A stretch of 64,000 bases of DNA from JAYTXL01 sp043742955 (lineage in GTDB: Bacteria; Verrucomicrobiota; Verrucomicrobiia; Limisphaerales; JAYTXL01). Positions 1 to 10,754 of this stretch are shown here, one piece after another. Each line of letters opens with the position of its first letter. Position 1 is the stretch's first letter. The notes under the pieces were generated by a model. It searched no databases. It saw only the letters and a list, made by a program, of their open reading frames with translations, and was not told the DNA's origin. Location of the stretch: NCBI GenBank assembly GCA_043742955.1, contig JAYTXL010000027.1:1-64000 (forward strand), read 5' to 3'. The position numbers and the translations under genes were made by a program.

Positions 1-750
1 GCCACGGCCATCGCCATCGGTGCTCCGGCTTTCCTCAGCGGGCCAGCTCCCCGCGACATCTACACCGTGGGGACGCGTTGGAAATCATTGCCCGACGCGT
101 GGGCCGGCTGGGATTATACCGTGGAAACAGCCTATCAATTTGGTCATTTTAATGATTCGTTTGCGACGGTGAAATCGCTCAAGCAGGAGGCGTACATGGT
201 CAGTCTGCAGGGCGGTTACACGTGGAAGGAAAGCAAGTTCTCTCCGCGGTTGGGTCTGGAATACAACTTCGCTTCGGGCGATAACAACGCCACTGACGGC
301 ACGCATGGTACTTTTGAGAATCTCTTTCCTTCAAACCACAAATTCTACGGTTACATGGACCTGGTTTCACTCCAAAACATCCATAATATCCGGCTGACAA
401 GTTCGCTCAAGCCGCTGCCGCGCCTGACGTTGGCGGGTGATTTTCACATGTTCTGGCTGGCGAACACGCAGGACAACTTTTACACGGTCGCGGGCGGCGC
501 GCGCCGCGGGGCCACCCTCGGTTCAAACGTCGGCGATGGCAAGGGCTACGGCATCAATCCCACCTACGGCAACTACGTCGGTTCGGAAGTGGATCTGACG
601 GCAAGTTTTGCCTTGTGCAAGAGCGCCACCCTCCAGGTGGGATACAGCCACTTCTTCGTGGGCGATTACATCAAGAAATCGCTCGCCGCGCCGGGGGTAG
701 GTTCCCAGGATGCCAACTATCTTTACACCCAGGTGGTCCTCAAGTTTTGA
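1..750 (+). CDS. Alginate-export-like outer membrane beta-barrel protein, 3' part only
   Basis: The frame ending in TGA at 748-750 is open back to the first base, so the gene starts upstream and only its last 249 codons are visible. The protein alternates short strands rich in aromatic residues with polar, Gly/Asn-rich loops (for example ETAYQFGHFN and GLEYNFASGDNN). It ends in YTQVVLKF; a terminal Phe is the usual outer-membrane assembly signal. The pattern resembles the alginate_exp (AlgE-like) porin family, which moves anionic polysaccharide or other solutes across the outer membrane. The substrate cannot be told from the sequence. A haloperoxidase-like gene follows on the same strand after about 150 bases with no recognisable gene. 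Confidence 0.75.
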   Translation, partial: ATAIAIGAPAFLSGPAPRDIYTVGTRWKSLPDAWAGWDYTVETAYQFGHFNDSFATVKSLKQEAYMVSLQGGYTWKESKFSPRLGLEYNFASGDNNATDGTHGTFENLFPSNHKFYGYMDLVSLQNIHNIRLTSSLKPLPRLTLAGDFHMFWLANTQDNFYTVAGGARRGATLGSNVGDGKGYGINPTYGNYVGSEVDLTASFALCKSATLQVGYSHFFVGDYIKKSLAAPGVGSQDANYLYTQVVLKF

Positions 751-902
751 GCGATCCCGCCGAGAATTGATCTAAACCATCGTGATAGCTTAGCCATGAA
801 CCAAACCAATCACCCCACCGGACAACCGGTTCACCCCTAAAAACCAAACGCTCACCCCACAGCGCTTTACGCGTCACCGATTATTTCTTAAATTAGCCCA
901 TT

Positions 903-2393
903 ATGAAAAGAAACACGCTTGTTTCCTACGTCACTCTGGCCGCGCTCTCCTTGCTGCCAGTCAACCTAAGCCGCGCCGAAGAAAATATTCACGCCTTGCT
1001 CTTGCCGGTCGAAAAGCAAAACCGGGCCGATCGCTGGCTCAACATCACGCAAGAGACCATTGCCCGTGACATCGACAAGAATAACGCCCGCCCCACAATT
1101 ATTTCGCGACAACACGCCATCTGGGCCACCAGTATGTACGATGCGTGGGCCGCCTATGACGACGAAGCGGTTGGCACCCGACTGGGGGGCGCCTTGCGCG
1201 TGCCGAAAAAGGACCGCACCCCCGCGAACAAGGAAAAGGCGATCAGCTACGCGTCTTATCGGGCGCTCTTGAGTTTGTTTCCCGATGAGAAGGCCAATTT
1301 GGATGGTGTGATGAAAGGTTTCGGCTATGATCCAGAAGATAAATCCACCGACGCGAAGACGCCGCAGGGTATTGGTAATCTGGCCGCGCAGGCGGTGATT
1401 GACTACCGGCTCCACGACGGTTCGAACCAACTCGGCGACGAACCCGGCGGCAACGGCAAGCCCTATGCGGATTACACTGGTTACAAACCAGCGAATACGT
1501 CGGACAAAATTAACGACCCGGACCGATGGCAGCCGATTACCTTCACCAAGCCCGATGGCACGAAGTTCACGCCCGGGTATCTAACGCCGCATTGGGGCAA
1601 GGTGAAACCATTCGCGCTCGAGCGGGCTGACCAATTCCGGCCCGGCCCTCCGCCCACGACCAAAACGGATGACGCGCTGCTCCGAAAAGAGACGGCGCAA
1701 GTGCTGGCTTACAATGCGACGTTGACCCCCGCGCAAAAAGCAGTGGTGGAATTCATGCGCGACGGACCGCGTTCGACGGCCCAGAGCGGCCACTGGCTGC
1801 GTTTTGCCCAGGATGTTTCCAAGCGCGACAAACACGGGGTGGATCAGGATGTCAAAATGTACTTCTCGGTCGCCAACATTGTATTTGACGCTTTTATTTC
1901 CTGCTGGGAAACGAAGCGGAAATACGATTCTTCCCGTCCGTGGACCTTGATTCGCCATTATTATGCGGGCAAAACCGTTACCGGTTGGGCGGGTCTGAAC
2001 GGTGGCACCAAGGAGATGCCCGCCGAAGAATGGCATCCATATTCGCCCGAGGTCTTTATCACGCCGCCGTTCCCCGGCTACACGTCCGGACACGCCACCG
2101 CCAGCGGTGCTGCGGCCAAGATTCTGGAGTTGTTCACGGGCAGCGACAAATTCGACTTTTATGCCATCCGCAAGTGCTGCGAGCTGACGGAAAAAGTTTA
2201 TGGCGACGAAGTACGGCTGGAATTGCCGACCTTTACGGCGGTGGCGGAGATGGCGGCGCTTTCACGGGCCATGGGCGGTTATCATATCCCAATCGACAAT
2301 GAAGTTGGGCTCAAAGTGGGGCGACAGGTTGCGGCCTACAGTTGGCCGAAATACCAGGCTTACTTCAAGGGCACGGCACCGGCACCCAAGTAA
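903..2393 (+). CDS. Secreted vanadium haloperoxidase / PAP2-type acid phosphatase family protein
   Basis: The 496-residue product begins with a typical signal peptide (basic MKRN, hydrophobic core, cleavage probably after SRA near residue 25). The C-terminal half carries the three-part phosphate/vanadate pocket of the PAP2-haloperoxidase superfamily in the right order: KRKYDSSRP near residues 338-346, PGYTSGHATASG near 391-402, and SRAMGGYHIPIDNEVG near 453-468, the last supplying the Arg and His of the R-x4-H type. Members either hydrolyse phosphomonoesters or, with bound vanadate, oxidise halides. The sequence alone does not decide which. It is exported and probably periplasmic. The ATG at 903 lies just before the signal sequence. 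It stands as a single gene between two membrane-protein genes. Confidence 0.85.
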   Translation: MKRNTLVSYVTLAALSLLPVNLSRAEENIHALLLPVEKQNRADRWLNITQETIARDIDKNNARPTIISRQHAIWATSMYDAWAAYDDEAVGTRLGGALRVPKKDRTPANKEKAISYASYRALLSLFPDEKANLDGVMKGFGYDPEDKSTDAKTPQGIGNLAAQAVIDYRLHDGSNQLGDEPGGNGKPYADYTGYKPANTSDKINDPDRWQPITFTKPDGTKFTPGYLTPHWGKVKPFALERADQFRPGPPPTTKTDDALLRKETAQVLAYNATLTPAQKAVVEFMRDGPRSTAQSGHWLRFAQDVSKRDKHGVDQDVKMYFSVANIVFDAFISCWETKRKYDSSRPWTLIRHYYAGKTVTGWAGLNGGTKEMPAEEWHPYSPEVFITPPFPGYTSGHATASGAAAKILELFTGSDKFDFYAIRKCCELTEKVYGDEVRLELPTFTAVAEMAALSRAMGGYHIPIDNEVGLKVGRQVAAYSWPKYQAYFKGTAPAPK

Positions 2394-2417
2394 TTCAAAA
2401 CTTACGGGAGCCACGTT

Positions 2418-3062
2418 ATGTTGGCAGCAGCCTCAACTGGGAATCGCGCACTCTCCGGTGAGGGTGCCCAGTTGGAACGGCCGCATACTCCCGGTTCCCC
2501 GGTGGGCTCCCGGGTGATCCCGGGAGAAGCCTTCGGCCATCCACCCATTTTGCTGGTGGCCCGTGTCACAAACGGAATTCGTCGGGCGGACGTTTTCGTG
2601 ACCGGGCGCATCACGCGCCACAGGATTGGATTTCTGTATTTCAGCTTGGGGCTGGTGTTTTTCTGGTTCGGTGCGCTGAAGTTTTTCCCCGGGCTCAGCC
2701 CGGCGGAGAATCTGGCCACGCGCACGATCGAGATCCTCACCTTCGGCACCATTCATCCGACGGTTTCGATCCTGCTGTTGGCGATCTGGGAATGTGGCGT
2801 CGGAATCATGTTGGGTTTTCGACTTTGTCGGCGCGCGACGTTGTGCCTGTTATTCCTCCACATGGTTTGCACCTTTTCACCGATCCTGTTCTTCCCCGGG
2901 GAAGTGTTCACCTATTTTCCCTACGGCCTGACCTTGGAGGGGCAATACATCGTCAAGAATCTCGTCCTGATGAGTGCCGCCATGATGCTTTGGCCGGCGG
3001 CGCAAGGGATCCAGCCAACTCCTTCGTCCGGCAAAACCAGGTCGGGTCTAGTAAGTCAATAA
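2418..3062 (+). CDS. DoxX-like small integral membrane protein
   Basis: The product has about four hydrophobic helices, starting with FLYFSLGLVFFWFGALKF near residue 74, followed by FGTIHPTVSILLLAIWECG, a segment around LCLLFLHMVCTFSPILFF, and a last one near the C-terminus. Layout and the FWFGALKF signature fit the DoxX/YkgB-type membrane family, whose role is poorly defined (quinone or thiol redox in some members). The first 70 residues are Pro/Gly/Arg-rich and look unlike the family, so the true start is uncertain; an in-frame GTG at 2598 directly before the first helix is a good alternative. The 3' end overlaps the convergent M23 peptidase gene by 15 bases. Confidence 0.6.
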   Translation: MLAAASTGNRALSGEGAQLERPHTPGSPVGSRVIPGEAFGHPPILLVARVTNGIRRADVFVTGRITRHRIGFLYFSLGLVFFWFGALKFFPGLSPAENLATRTIEILTFGTIHPTVSILLLAIWECGVGIMLGFRLCRRATLCLLFLHMVCTFSPILFFPGEVFTYFPYGLTLEGQYIVKNLVLMSAAMMLWPAAQGIQPTPSSGKTRSGLVSQ

Positions 3063-4061
3063 ATCGAGCCACTGCACGCCGTGACTGGCCAGCTCCCAGT
3101 GACCGCTTTTCTTGGACACGAGTTTGCGCCCTGGGTTTTTTAGCTGCTCGGCTTCGTTCACCGACAGGAGCTGGTAATTGGCTTGACCCTTGATTTCCTG
3201 GGCGGCTCGCGGGGTGAGTTGGAAGGGCAGGCCGTTGAAGTTAAACACGATTTCGTAACCCGCGACCCCGGCTTTTTCGGCTGCGGGATTGCGCTGAACC
3301 AACGCCGGGTAACGCTTCAACCAGGGGAAATCCCGTCCGCGCACCAGGACCCGGCATAACTCGGTCTGACCGCGCACGAACTGCCGCAGGCTGAAAGATG
3401 CGCCCTTCGATTTTTGCTCCAGCAAGATCAAGCGCGGATCCAGCCCCACCAGGTTTTGGCCGTTCCATTCGCCGTGGTCGTTCCGTTGGTCGGGCAGATG
3501 TTTTTCGTGCCAACTGGAAAAACGGTTGTTAACGAGGAGGTTCAGTTCAAAGTGAAGATGGGCGCGATCTTTGGAAATACCCTGGCGGGTATTGGTGCTC
3601 CGTCCCATGCGGGCGATGTTTTCGCCGGCTTTGACTACGTCACCCACTTTCAAGCCGGCGCGAATCTCCCGCAGGTGCGCGTAGAGGGAGTAAATCTCCA
3701 ACCCGTCCAGACGGTGGCGCAGGACGAGGTAGTTTCCGTAATTGGAAAGCGACGGCCGGGTGTTGAGATAGGCGACGGTGCCCTCCGCCGTGGCCAGGAC
3801 GGGATCGGCGGGCTCGCCCTGCCGGTCGGGTTGGAGGCTTTTGATGTCGAGTCCCTCATGCACCTGCCACCCCCCGGAGCGGACGCAGCCAAAGGTGCCG
3901 CTGATCCACGGCTTACCGACCGTGCCGACAAAATACTTCTCCTCGGCACCCGGTTCAAAAATAGTGCGGTTGGCTGTGGGGAGCTGAAATGTTTGGGGCT
4001 GGGCAACTTGAGGCAACCACCAAACCCAGCCGCCGAGGATAAGAACGAGAACGCGTTTCAA
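3048..4061 (-). CDS. Secreted M23 (LytM-type) zinc metallopeptidase
   Basis: The 337-residue product has an N-terminal signal peptide (MKRVLVLILGG onward, to about residue 20). The M23 core follows: H68 and D72 in HEGLD are the first zinc ligands, and HLHFEL near residues 167-172 holds the catalytic and third-ligand His pair. Between them lies the usual run of short beta strands (YLNTRPSLSNYGNYLVLRH). M23 enzymes cut peptidoglycan cross-links or, when the active site is lost, act as division regulators; here all the zinc residues are present. The last 130 residues form an extra domain I cannot assign. Nine bases separate it from the downstream lipoprotein gene region on the same strand, so both may share a transcript. 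Confidence 0.88.
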   Translation of the reverse strand: MKRVLVLILGGWVWWLPQVAQPQTFQLPTANRTIFEPGAEEKYFVGTVGKPWISGTFGCVRSGGWQVHEGLDIKSLQPDRQGEPADPVLATAEGTVAYLNTRPSLSNYGNYLVLRHRLDGLEIYSLYAHLREIRAGLKVGDVVKAGENIARMGRSTNTRQGISKDRAHLHFELNLLVNNRFSSWHEKHLPDQRNDHGEWNGQNLVGLDPRLILLEQKSKGASFSLRQFVRGQTELCRVLVRGRDFPWLKRYPALVQRNPAAEKAGVAGYEIVFNFNGLPFQLTPRAAQEIKGQANYQLLSVNEAEQLKNPGRKLVSKKSGHWELASHGVQWLDLLTY

Positions 4062-4069
4062 GGGGATTG

Positions 4070-4639
4070 CTATTTGATCAGATCATTCTTTTTGAGTTTC
4101 GCCGCGACGTTGTTCAAGCCGCGGACGATTCGCTCGGCTTCCGTGCGCGTGGCGTCCGGGGTGAACGTGAGCGAGCCATCGGTGATCCGGTGCTCAATAA
4201 CCGGCGCGGCCAGGAAACGGGCATCGCCGAACTGGCTGAACAGGACGATGTGTTTGCCCGAATTGGCGGACGTGATATTCTCGAGCAGCAAGGTGCCGGA
4301 ACGGTCGAATTGAATCCGGATGCTCAACAGACCGCCGCCCTCTTCCTCCACCGTCGCCTTGATGATGTGAGCTTCATTGAGGAACGATGCCCGCTCCACG
4401 TTTATTTGCAGCGGATTCTCCCGGAACACCAGGGCCGGCGCATTGCGGTCCGTGCCATCGGCGTTCACTTGCAGGTGGAGGCTCAGGGTGCTGAATTCCT
4501 TGCTGGATTTCTTGGAGCCGGAGTGGGCGGGGGAGGCGGGTTTGGGAGCTTTGGCCGGCGGGGTTGTCTCGCAGCCGGTCAGTCCCGAAACCAGCCCCAC
4601 CAACAAATAGGTGTTGAAAGGTTTCCAGTGGCTCTTCAT
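4070..4639 (-). CDS. Putative lipoprotein of unknown function
   Basis: The ATG at 4639 gives a 189-residue protein with a hydrophobic leader and a lipobox-like LTGC just before a Pro/Ala/Lys-rich linker (CETTPPAKAPKPASP), so it is predicted to be lipid-anchored in the cell envelope. The body has a beta-rich pattern with alternating charged and hydrophobic residues and ends in a short helical tail (RIVRGLNNVAAKLKKND). No catalytic motif is visible and I do not recognise the family. A TTG five codons upstream would also be in frame, but the ATG is better placed for a signal peptide. It lies directly upstream of the M23 peptidase gene on the same strand, which suggests an envelope role. Confidence 0.7.
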   Translation of the reverse strand: MKSHWKPFNTYLLVGLVSGLTGCETTPPAKAPKPASPAHSGSKKSSKEFSTLSLHLQVNADGTDRNAPALVFRENPLQINVERASFLNEAHIIKATVEEEGGGLLSIRIQFDRSGTLLLENITSANSGKHIVLFSQFGDARFLAAPVIEHRITDGSLTFTPDATRTEAERIVRGLNNVAAKLKKNDLIK

Positions 4640-4684
4640 ATTCCGGTTAAACAACTGAATTGTTTAAGCATTGTAAAGACACTT

Positions 4685-4783
4685 ATGGGAAAACAGCATA
4701 ACAAAGGCGAAAAACGGAAACGGCGGACGGCATACAACAAGCGCAAAACTGCGGCAGCCAAAGTGAAAGTTAAAAAAGTGTAG
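4685..4783 (+). CDS. 32-residue highly basic protein
   Basis: A short ATG-started frame encodes 32 residues, more than a third of them Lys or Arg (MGKQHNKGEKRKRRTAYNK at the start), with no acidic stretch. Composition and size suggest a nucleic-acid or ribosome-associated peptide, but I cannot name a family. A strong intrinsic terminator lies about 20 bases after its stop codon, and both neighbouring genes point away or lie on the other strand. It therefore looks like a deliberate stand-alone transcription unit and not a chance frame. Codons are regular (AAA/AAG, CGG, GCG). No clear Shine-Dalgarno precedes the ATG. Confidence 0.6.
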   Translation: MGKQHNKGEKRKRRTAYNKRKTAAAKVKVKKV

Positions 4784-4805
4784 GTCCGCCCAGTCGGTTC
4801 CAATC

Positions 4806-4834
4806 AGGCCACCCTGTCGGGTGGTCTTTTTTTT
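4806..4834 (+). terminator. Rho-independent terminator after the small basic protein gene
   Basis: A 9-base-pair stem (AGGCCACCC paired with GGGTGGTCT, one G-T pair) encloses a TGTC loop, followed immediately by an eight-T run. This is the textbook intrinsic terminator layout and ends the transcript of the 32-residue protein gene. In the opposite direction there is no matching T run for the sulfatase gene, whose stop lies just beyond. Confidence 0.85.
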
Positions 4835-4847
4835 GGCGCGACCGCGC

Positions 4848-6302
<1,455 letters not shown>

Positions 6303-6400
6303 GAGTCGATTAGGAGCTGGGCGGGACCGTGGATGGCCGGTGGGAGGAGCCTGGGAAAGACATGTTCGCGAATGGGGTAACTCGACAGTGACAAGGTGGA

Positions 6401-7399
6401 TTATGTTTTCCTTCCCAAACCCAGGACCTCCCGGCAATAACGCAGGCTGCGTTCCAGCTCCGCCTTTTGAAATTCCTGCTCGGCCCCGTGCGCGGCTTGT
6501 CCCGCGCTCCCGGTGAAGGGCGGCCGGGGTGTGCCGCGCCGGGCGAGGGCGATGAAGTTCATGAATTCCGACGTGGATACGCCGGCATAAGCCGACCAAA
6601 AATCGGCCTGCAAATAGGGAATCGGGATGGGCCGGCCGGAAATAATTTCCAGCTGCACCGGCACCTGTGGACACAATTCCCCGTAGCGTTGGAAATAGGC
6701 CGGCCAATCCACGGCACCCTCGCCCATCGCGGTCCATTGCAAGGTCGCGCCGTCCGCGGTGTCCCACAACGCGGAATCACGGATGCCGGTCGAGAGCGCG
6801 TAGGGGCCGAGAATTTCCAGATTCTGCCGAGGCGTTTCCAAGGCCCAGGTGGCGTTGCCGGAATCCATGGTCGCCCCGACAAAGTCGCGCCCCGCCGCTT
6901 CGATCAAGGCGACCAACTCCTCTGCCCGCAGGTCGCCCGCGTGATTTTCGATGGCGATTTTGACGCCCGAATCCACGGCTTGGGCGCGGATATTTCTGAG
7001 CACGTGCACGGTTTCCTTGATCCGCGCCGCGATGCCGCCCGGGCTTCGCCGATCACCCACGATCCCGAGCACGCACCGCGCCACCGGTGAGCCGAGTGCC
7101 TGCGCCACGCGAATTGTTCGCTGCAATTGTGCTTCCGCCGAACCCCGTTGTGGATCGAACAGGATGGACGAGGGACAAATGCTCAACATCCCCACGTGAA
7201 CTTCGAGGCCCAAAGCGTCCGCCTGCGTCCGTATCTCCCGCAGGTGCGCCGCACTGTCGTTTTCGTAAACCTCGAGATCGGAAAGCAACAGCGTGTCGAC
7301 TTTCAACGACGCCGCGTAATCGAGCAATCGTGCGGCTTTCCACCCCAGCGAATTCAGCGAGTAATTGTCGAAGCCGAGTTTTAGTTTGAGGGGCATCAT
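6401..7399 (-). CDS. Sugar phosphate isomerase/epimerase-like TIM-barrel protein
   Basis: The 332-residue product matches the xylose-isomerase-like AP endonuclease-2 fold in strand order: LKLGFDNYSL at the N-terminus, VDTLLLSDLE, LEVHVGMLS, then KIAIENHAGD with the conserved Glu, VGATMDSGN with the metal-binding Asp, and VQLEIISGRP. There is no signal peptide, so it is cytoplasmic. Family members isomerise or epimerise sugars or inositols with a divalent metal; the exact substrate is open. The sulfatase gene lies 98 bases downstream on the same strand, consistent with joint use in carbohydrate breakdown. Two adjacent Met codons (MMPLK) are possible starts. Confidence 0.82.
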   Translation of the reverse strand: MMPLKLKLGFDNYSLNSLGWKAARLLDYAASLKVDTLLLSDLEVYENDSAAHLREIRTQADALGLEVHVGMLSICPSSILFDPQRGSAEAQLQRTIRVAQALGSPVARCVLGIVGDRRSPGGIAARIKETVHVLRNIRAQAVDSGVKIAIENHAGDLRAEELVALIEAAGRDFVGATMDSGNATWALETPRQNLEILGPYALSTGIRDSALWDTADGATLQWTAMGEGAVDWPAYFQRYGELCPQVPVQLEIISGRPIPIPYLQADFWSAYAGVSTSEFMNFIALARRGTPRPPFTGSAGQAAHGAEQEFQKAELERSLRYCREVLGLGRKT

Positions 7400-7549
7400 T
7401 GATGTTTTGTGCGATTGACGAAATCAAGGTGACCGCCGCACCCTATTCCAAGCCAGCGCCCTTGACGAGGGAATTCAGCCGCCGGATTGGCGTTGCTTCC
7501 ATCACCACTTCCGCATATAACGAAGCCCACCAAACCGATTATCTCAATC

Positions 7550-9784
7550 ATGGTTCACACTAAGGAAATGTCCGTGCGATCTGCCCGCCAATTATTTACC
7601 GGCCGTTTGATGGTGACCCTCGGTCTGCTGGCGGGCTGGGTTGGCTGGGCCACGCCGGGGTTTGGGGGGCTAAAACAATTCGACGTGTTTCTGGGCTACG
7701 GCGACATTGTGCGCGAGGCCAACTGGTTTCCGGTGGCCTGCGAAATCAACAATGACGGCCCCGGCTTCACGGCTGTTTTTGAATTGACCAACGACCGTGG
7801 CACCGGCGGGCAGATGCGCCAGGTTCGCCTGGAATTACCGAGCAACACGCACAAACGGTTTGTGATTCCGGTTTATGCTTCCGGCGGACGATTCGGGTCC
7901 TGGACCGCCCGGCTGCTGGATGAACGGGGCAAAGTCCGTGACGAAAAGACCAACCTGCGCGCCAAGGTTGATGTGGCCGCGGACAGCATCCTGCTCGGCG
8001 CCCTGGCCCGCACTTTCAGCGGCTTGCCGACGCTGCCGGAAATCCGTACCAAGCAGCAGCGGTCGGACTTGCAACCAGCGGTGGCCCGGATGGAAAGCTC
8101 CTATTTCCCCGACAATCCCATCGCCTTGGAAGGTCTGGATGCCCTGTATTTAAACTCGGAGAAAGCCCTGGATTTGAAAGTGAACCAAGTCAGTGCGCTG
8201 ATCGCCTGGCTCCATGGTGGAGGGCATTTGATCATCGCGGTTGAGCAACCCACTGACATCAATGGCACTCCCTGGTTGCGCGCGTTGTTGCCGTGCGAGT
8301 TCGCTGGTGTCGCTCAAGTGCGAATGGACGGGGAGTTTCAGCAATGGCTGCAAACCAGCCCGCTGGGGAAGTCCGGGCCGCCGGCCGAAAGCTCGGTTCC
8401 CAAGGCGGGGAACAGTCGCCGTAATCCGCCTCCCGCAGCACCCGGAGGGAACCTCCTGTCGTTCAGTGCGGACGGAGATTTTGACCAGGCGGAGATACCG
8501 GTGGCAACCGGGACGCTGCGCGATGGCCGGCCGGTGGTTTCTTTGGGAACTGTGCCGGTCGTGATGGAGGCGGAACGGGGTCGTGGAAAAATCACCGTGC
8601 TCGCCTTCAGTCCCGAGCGGAAACCCTTTCAAGCGTGGAAGAATCGCGCCTGGTTCTGGGCGCGCACGATTAATATCCCGCCCGCCCTTTTCGATTCGGG
8701 CGATTTCAACCGCGGCACCGGCTGGAGCATTGACGGAGTCTTCGGGGCGATGATTGACAGCAAGCAGGTGCGGAAACTCCCGGTGAGCTGGCTGCTGCTA
8801 TTGCTCTTGGTGTATCTGCTGGTCATCGGGCCAGTGGACCAATATTGCCTCAAGAAAATGGGCCGGCAGATGCTCACCTGGGTGACCTTCCCCACTTACG
8901 TGATTTTGTTTTCACTCTTGATTTACTGGATCGGTTTCATGCTGCGCGCCGGCGAAACGGAATGGAACGAACTACACGTGGTGGACATCCTGCCCCGCGG
9001 CACGCAGGCCGAGCTGCGCGGGCATACCTTTGCCTCGGTATATTCCCCGGCCAACGTGCGCTACCAGCTCGCCAGCGACAAAGCCACCACGTTTGCCACG
9101 TTACGCGGCGAGTTCCAAGGCGCGTGGGGCGGCGGCCAGGACAGCAGTCGGGTGAATGTCCAACAACGCGGGGACGGCTTCACGGCGGACATCTTTGTGC
9201 CGGTCTGGACCAGCCAACTGTACGTGAACGACTGGTGGCAATCGGCTGCGCCACCGCTCATCACCAAGGTCAGCCGGCTGGTAAACGGCCATAAAGTCAC
9301 CCTCGAAAACAAATTGGATCGGCCGTTGAAAAATGTGAAAATCACGGTCGGCGGCCGGATCTTCGATCTGGGTGAAGTGGCTGGTGGTAAAACCATGGAA
9401 ACAAACATAAACTTCAGCGCGGGGATCCTGCTCCGGGAATTTGTGGTCCAACAGGGTGGCGGTTTCCAAAGCGCCATCGGCAGCCGTCGCCAGGCCCTCG
9501 GCGATGATCGTTTGGGCCGTCTGGAGGCCAGTCCGGACCATGTCATTGCCGCCTCGTTCACCGAGCAACTAAACAAGAATCTGGGCACCGCCCAGAATTA
9601 CCAGAACCGTTGGGAAATTCCCGCGCGCTTCGACCTGACCACGCTGGTGGAGCGCGGTGATGCCGTGGTGCTCGCCTGGGATGCCGGCCATTCGTTTCTA
9701 CCCACTCCCGTCAACCAATTCAAACCGCGACGCAGCAGCCGCGACACGCTCTTGCGCCTCGCGGTTCCGGTGACGAACAACTAA
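7550..9784 (+). CDS. Large membrane-anchored protein of an ABC export locus
   Basis: The 744-residue product has an N-terminal signal or anchor (LMVTLGLLAGWVGWA). A long extracytoplasmic region follows, including a Rossmann-like stretch (VNQVSALIAWLHGGGHLIIAV) that resembles the glutamine-amidotransferase-like domain of gliding-type ABC auxiliary proteins. Two transmembrane helices are near residues 405-450 (VSWLLLLLLVYLLVIGP and FPTYVILFSLLIYWIGF), and a C-terminal beta-rich domain completes it. It lies 13 bases before an ABC ATPase gene and is surely part of that operon. I infer a periplasmic partner of the exporter; no enzyme motif is visible. A start at 7568 is also possible. Confidence 0.7.
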   Translation: MVHTKEMSVRSARQLFTGRLMVTLGLLAGWVGWATPGFGGLKQFDVFLGYGDIVREANWFPVACEINNDGPGFTAVFELTNDRGTGGQMRQVRLELPSNTHKRFVIPVYASGGRFGSWTARLLDERGKVRDEKTNLRAKVDVAADSILLGALARTFSGLPTLPEIRTKQQRSDLQPAVARMESSYFPDNPIALEGLDALYLNSEKALDLKVNQVSALIAWLHGGGHLIIAVEQPTDINGTPWLRALLPCEFAGVAQVRMDGEFQQWLQTSPLGKSGPPAESSVPKAGNSRRNPPPAAPGGNLLSFSADGDFDQAEIPVATGTLRDGRPVVSLGTVPVVMEAERGRGKITVLAFSPERKPFQAWKNRAWFWARTINIPPALFDSGDFNRGTGWSIDGVFGAMIDSKQVRKLPVSWLLLLLLVYLLVIGPVDQYCLKKMGRQMLTWVTFPTYVILFSLLIYWIGFMLRAGETEWNELHVVDILPRGTQAELRGHTFASVYSPANVRYQLASDKATTFATLRGEFQGAWGGGQDSSRVNVQQRGDGFTADIFVPVWTSQLYVNDWWQSAAPPLITKVSRLVNGHKVTLENKLDRPLKNVKITVGGRIFDLGEVAGGKTMETNINFSAGILLREFVVQQGGGFQSAIGSRRQALGDDRLGRLEASPDHVIAASFTEQLNKNLGTAQNYQNRWEIPARFDLTTLVERGDAVVLAWDAGHSFLPTPVNQFKPRRSSRDTLLRLAVPVTNN

Positions 9785-9797
9785 TACCGCAACGCTT

Positions 9798-10754
9798 ATG
9801 GCCAACGCTTCCGCCCCGCCCATTCCCGCCGTCCAGACCTACGGTTTGTCCCGCACTTACGGGGCAATGACGGCGCTCAGCGCGCTGGACCTCACGGTCA
9901 ACCAGGGCGACCTCTTCGGCTTCATCGGCTCCAACGGCGCGGGCAAAACCACCACGCTGCGCATCCTAGCCACCTTCCTCGCCCCGTCCGCCGGCCGCGC
10001 GGAAGTCTTGGGCCATGATGTCGTGAGCGCCGCCGACGCCGTGCGCCACGTCATCGGTTACATGCCCGACTTCTTCGGTGTCTACAAGGACATGGAAGTG
10101 ACCGAGTACCTGGATTTCTTTGGGGCGTGCTACAAAATTCCGACCGCGCAGCGCGAGAAAACGGTGAGCGATGTTTTGGAGCTTGTTGGTCTGAGTGAAA
10201 AAAAAGGCGCGCTGATCGGGGCGTTGTCCCGCGGCATGCAGCAGCGGCTCGGTCTGGCCCGGGTGCTCATTCACGATCCCAAATTGCTCCTGCTCGACGA
10301 ACCGGCCAGCGGTCTCGATCCGCGCGCGCGCATCGAAATGATGGCCATTTTGCAGGAGCTCCAGCGCCTCGGCAAAACCATCATCATCTCGTCGCACATT
10401 CTCAGCGAACTCCAGACGCTGTGCAACCGCGTCGCGATCATCGAAAAGGGCAAATTGATTTACAGCGGACCGGTGCAGGGCGTGCGCGATCAAATGTCGT
10501 CGGGCCGAATCTTTTGGGTCACGGTGGGGGCCGATCCCACCAAGGCCATCGAACTGCTGAAGGCGCGCGCGGAAGTGGCGGAGGTTGTCCCGGTGGATGG
10601 GAAGCTGAAGGTGCTGATGGCCAACCACGAGATCGACCCGAGTTTTATCCCCGACCTGCTCGTGCCCGCCGGCATCAAGCTCAATGGCCTGCGCGAGGAC
10701 GAGCTTGGCCTGGAGGAAGTCTTTCTGCGAGTCACGCGGGGCGAGACGCAGTAA
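9798..10754 (+). CDS. ABC transporter ATP-binding protein (ABC-2 exporter type)
   Basis: The 318-residue product has all ABC ATPase motifs in order: Walker A GSNGAGKTTTL near residues 44-54, signature LSRGMQQRLGLARVL, Walker B KLLLLDEPASGLDP, and the switch His in TIIISSHILSE. The long C-terminal part (about 90 residues after the ATPase core) is typical of the NatA/GldA/CcmA-like subgroup that drives ABC-2 permeases. It powers export from the cytoplasmic face of the inner membrane. Genes for its permeases follow directly, so it works with the proteins at 10842-12515 and 13204-14847. The stop codon overlaps the left arm of an inverted repeat. Confidence 0.93.
   Translation: MANASAPPIPAVQTYGLSRTYGAMTALSALDLTVNQGDLFGFIGSNGAGKTTTLRILATFLAPSAGRAEVLGHDVVSAADAVRHVIGYMPDFFGVYKDMEVTEYLDFFGACYKIPTAQREKTVSDVLELVGLSEKKGALIGALSRGMQQRLGLARVLIHDPKLLLLDEPASGLDPRARIEMMAILQELQRLGKTIIISSHILSELQTLCNRVAIIEKGKLIYSGPVQGVRDQMSSGRIFWVTVGADPTKAIELLKARAEVAEVVPVDGKLKVLMANHEIDPSFIPDLLVPAGIKLNGLREDELGLEEVFLRVTRGETQ

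Noticed and set aside
6303..6767. N-terminal extension of sulfatase A
   Set aside because: The 155 extra codons read Arg/Gly-rich sequence in the wrong frame of the TIM-barrel gene and would hide the signal peptide.
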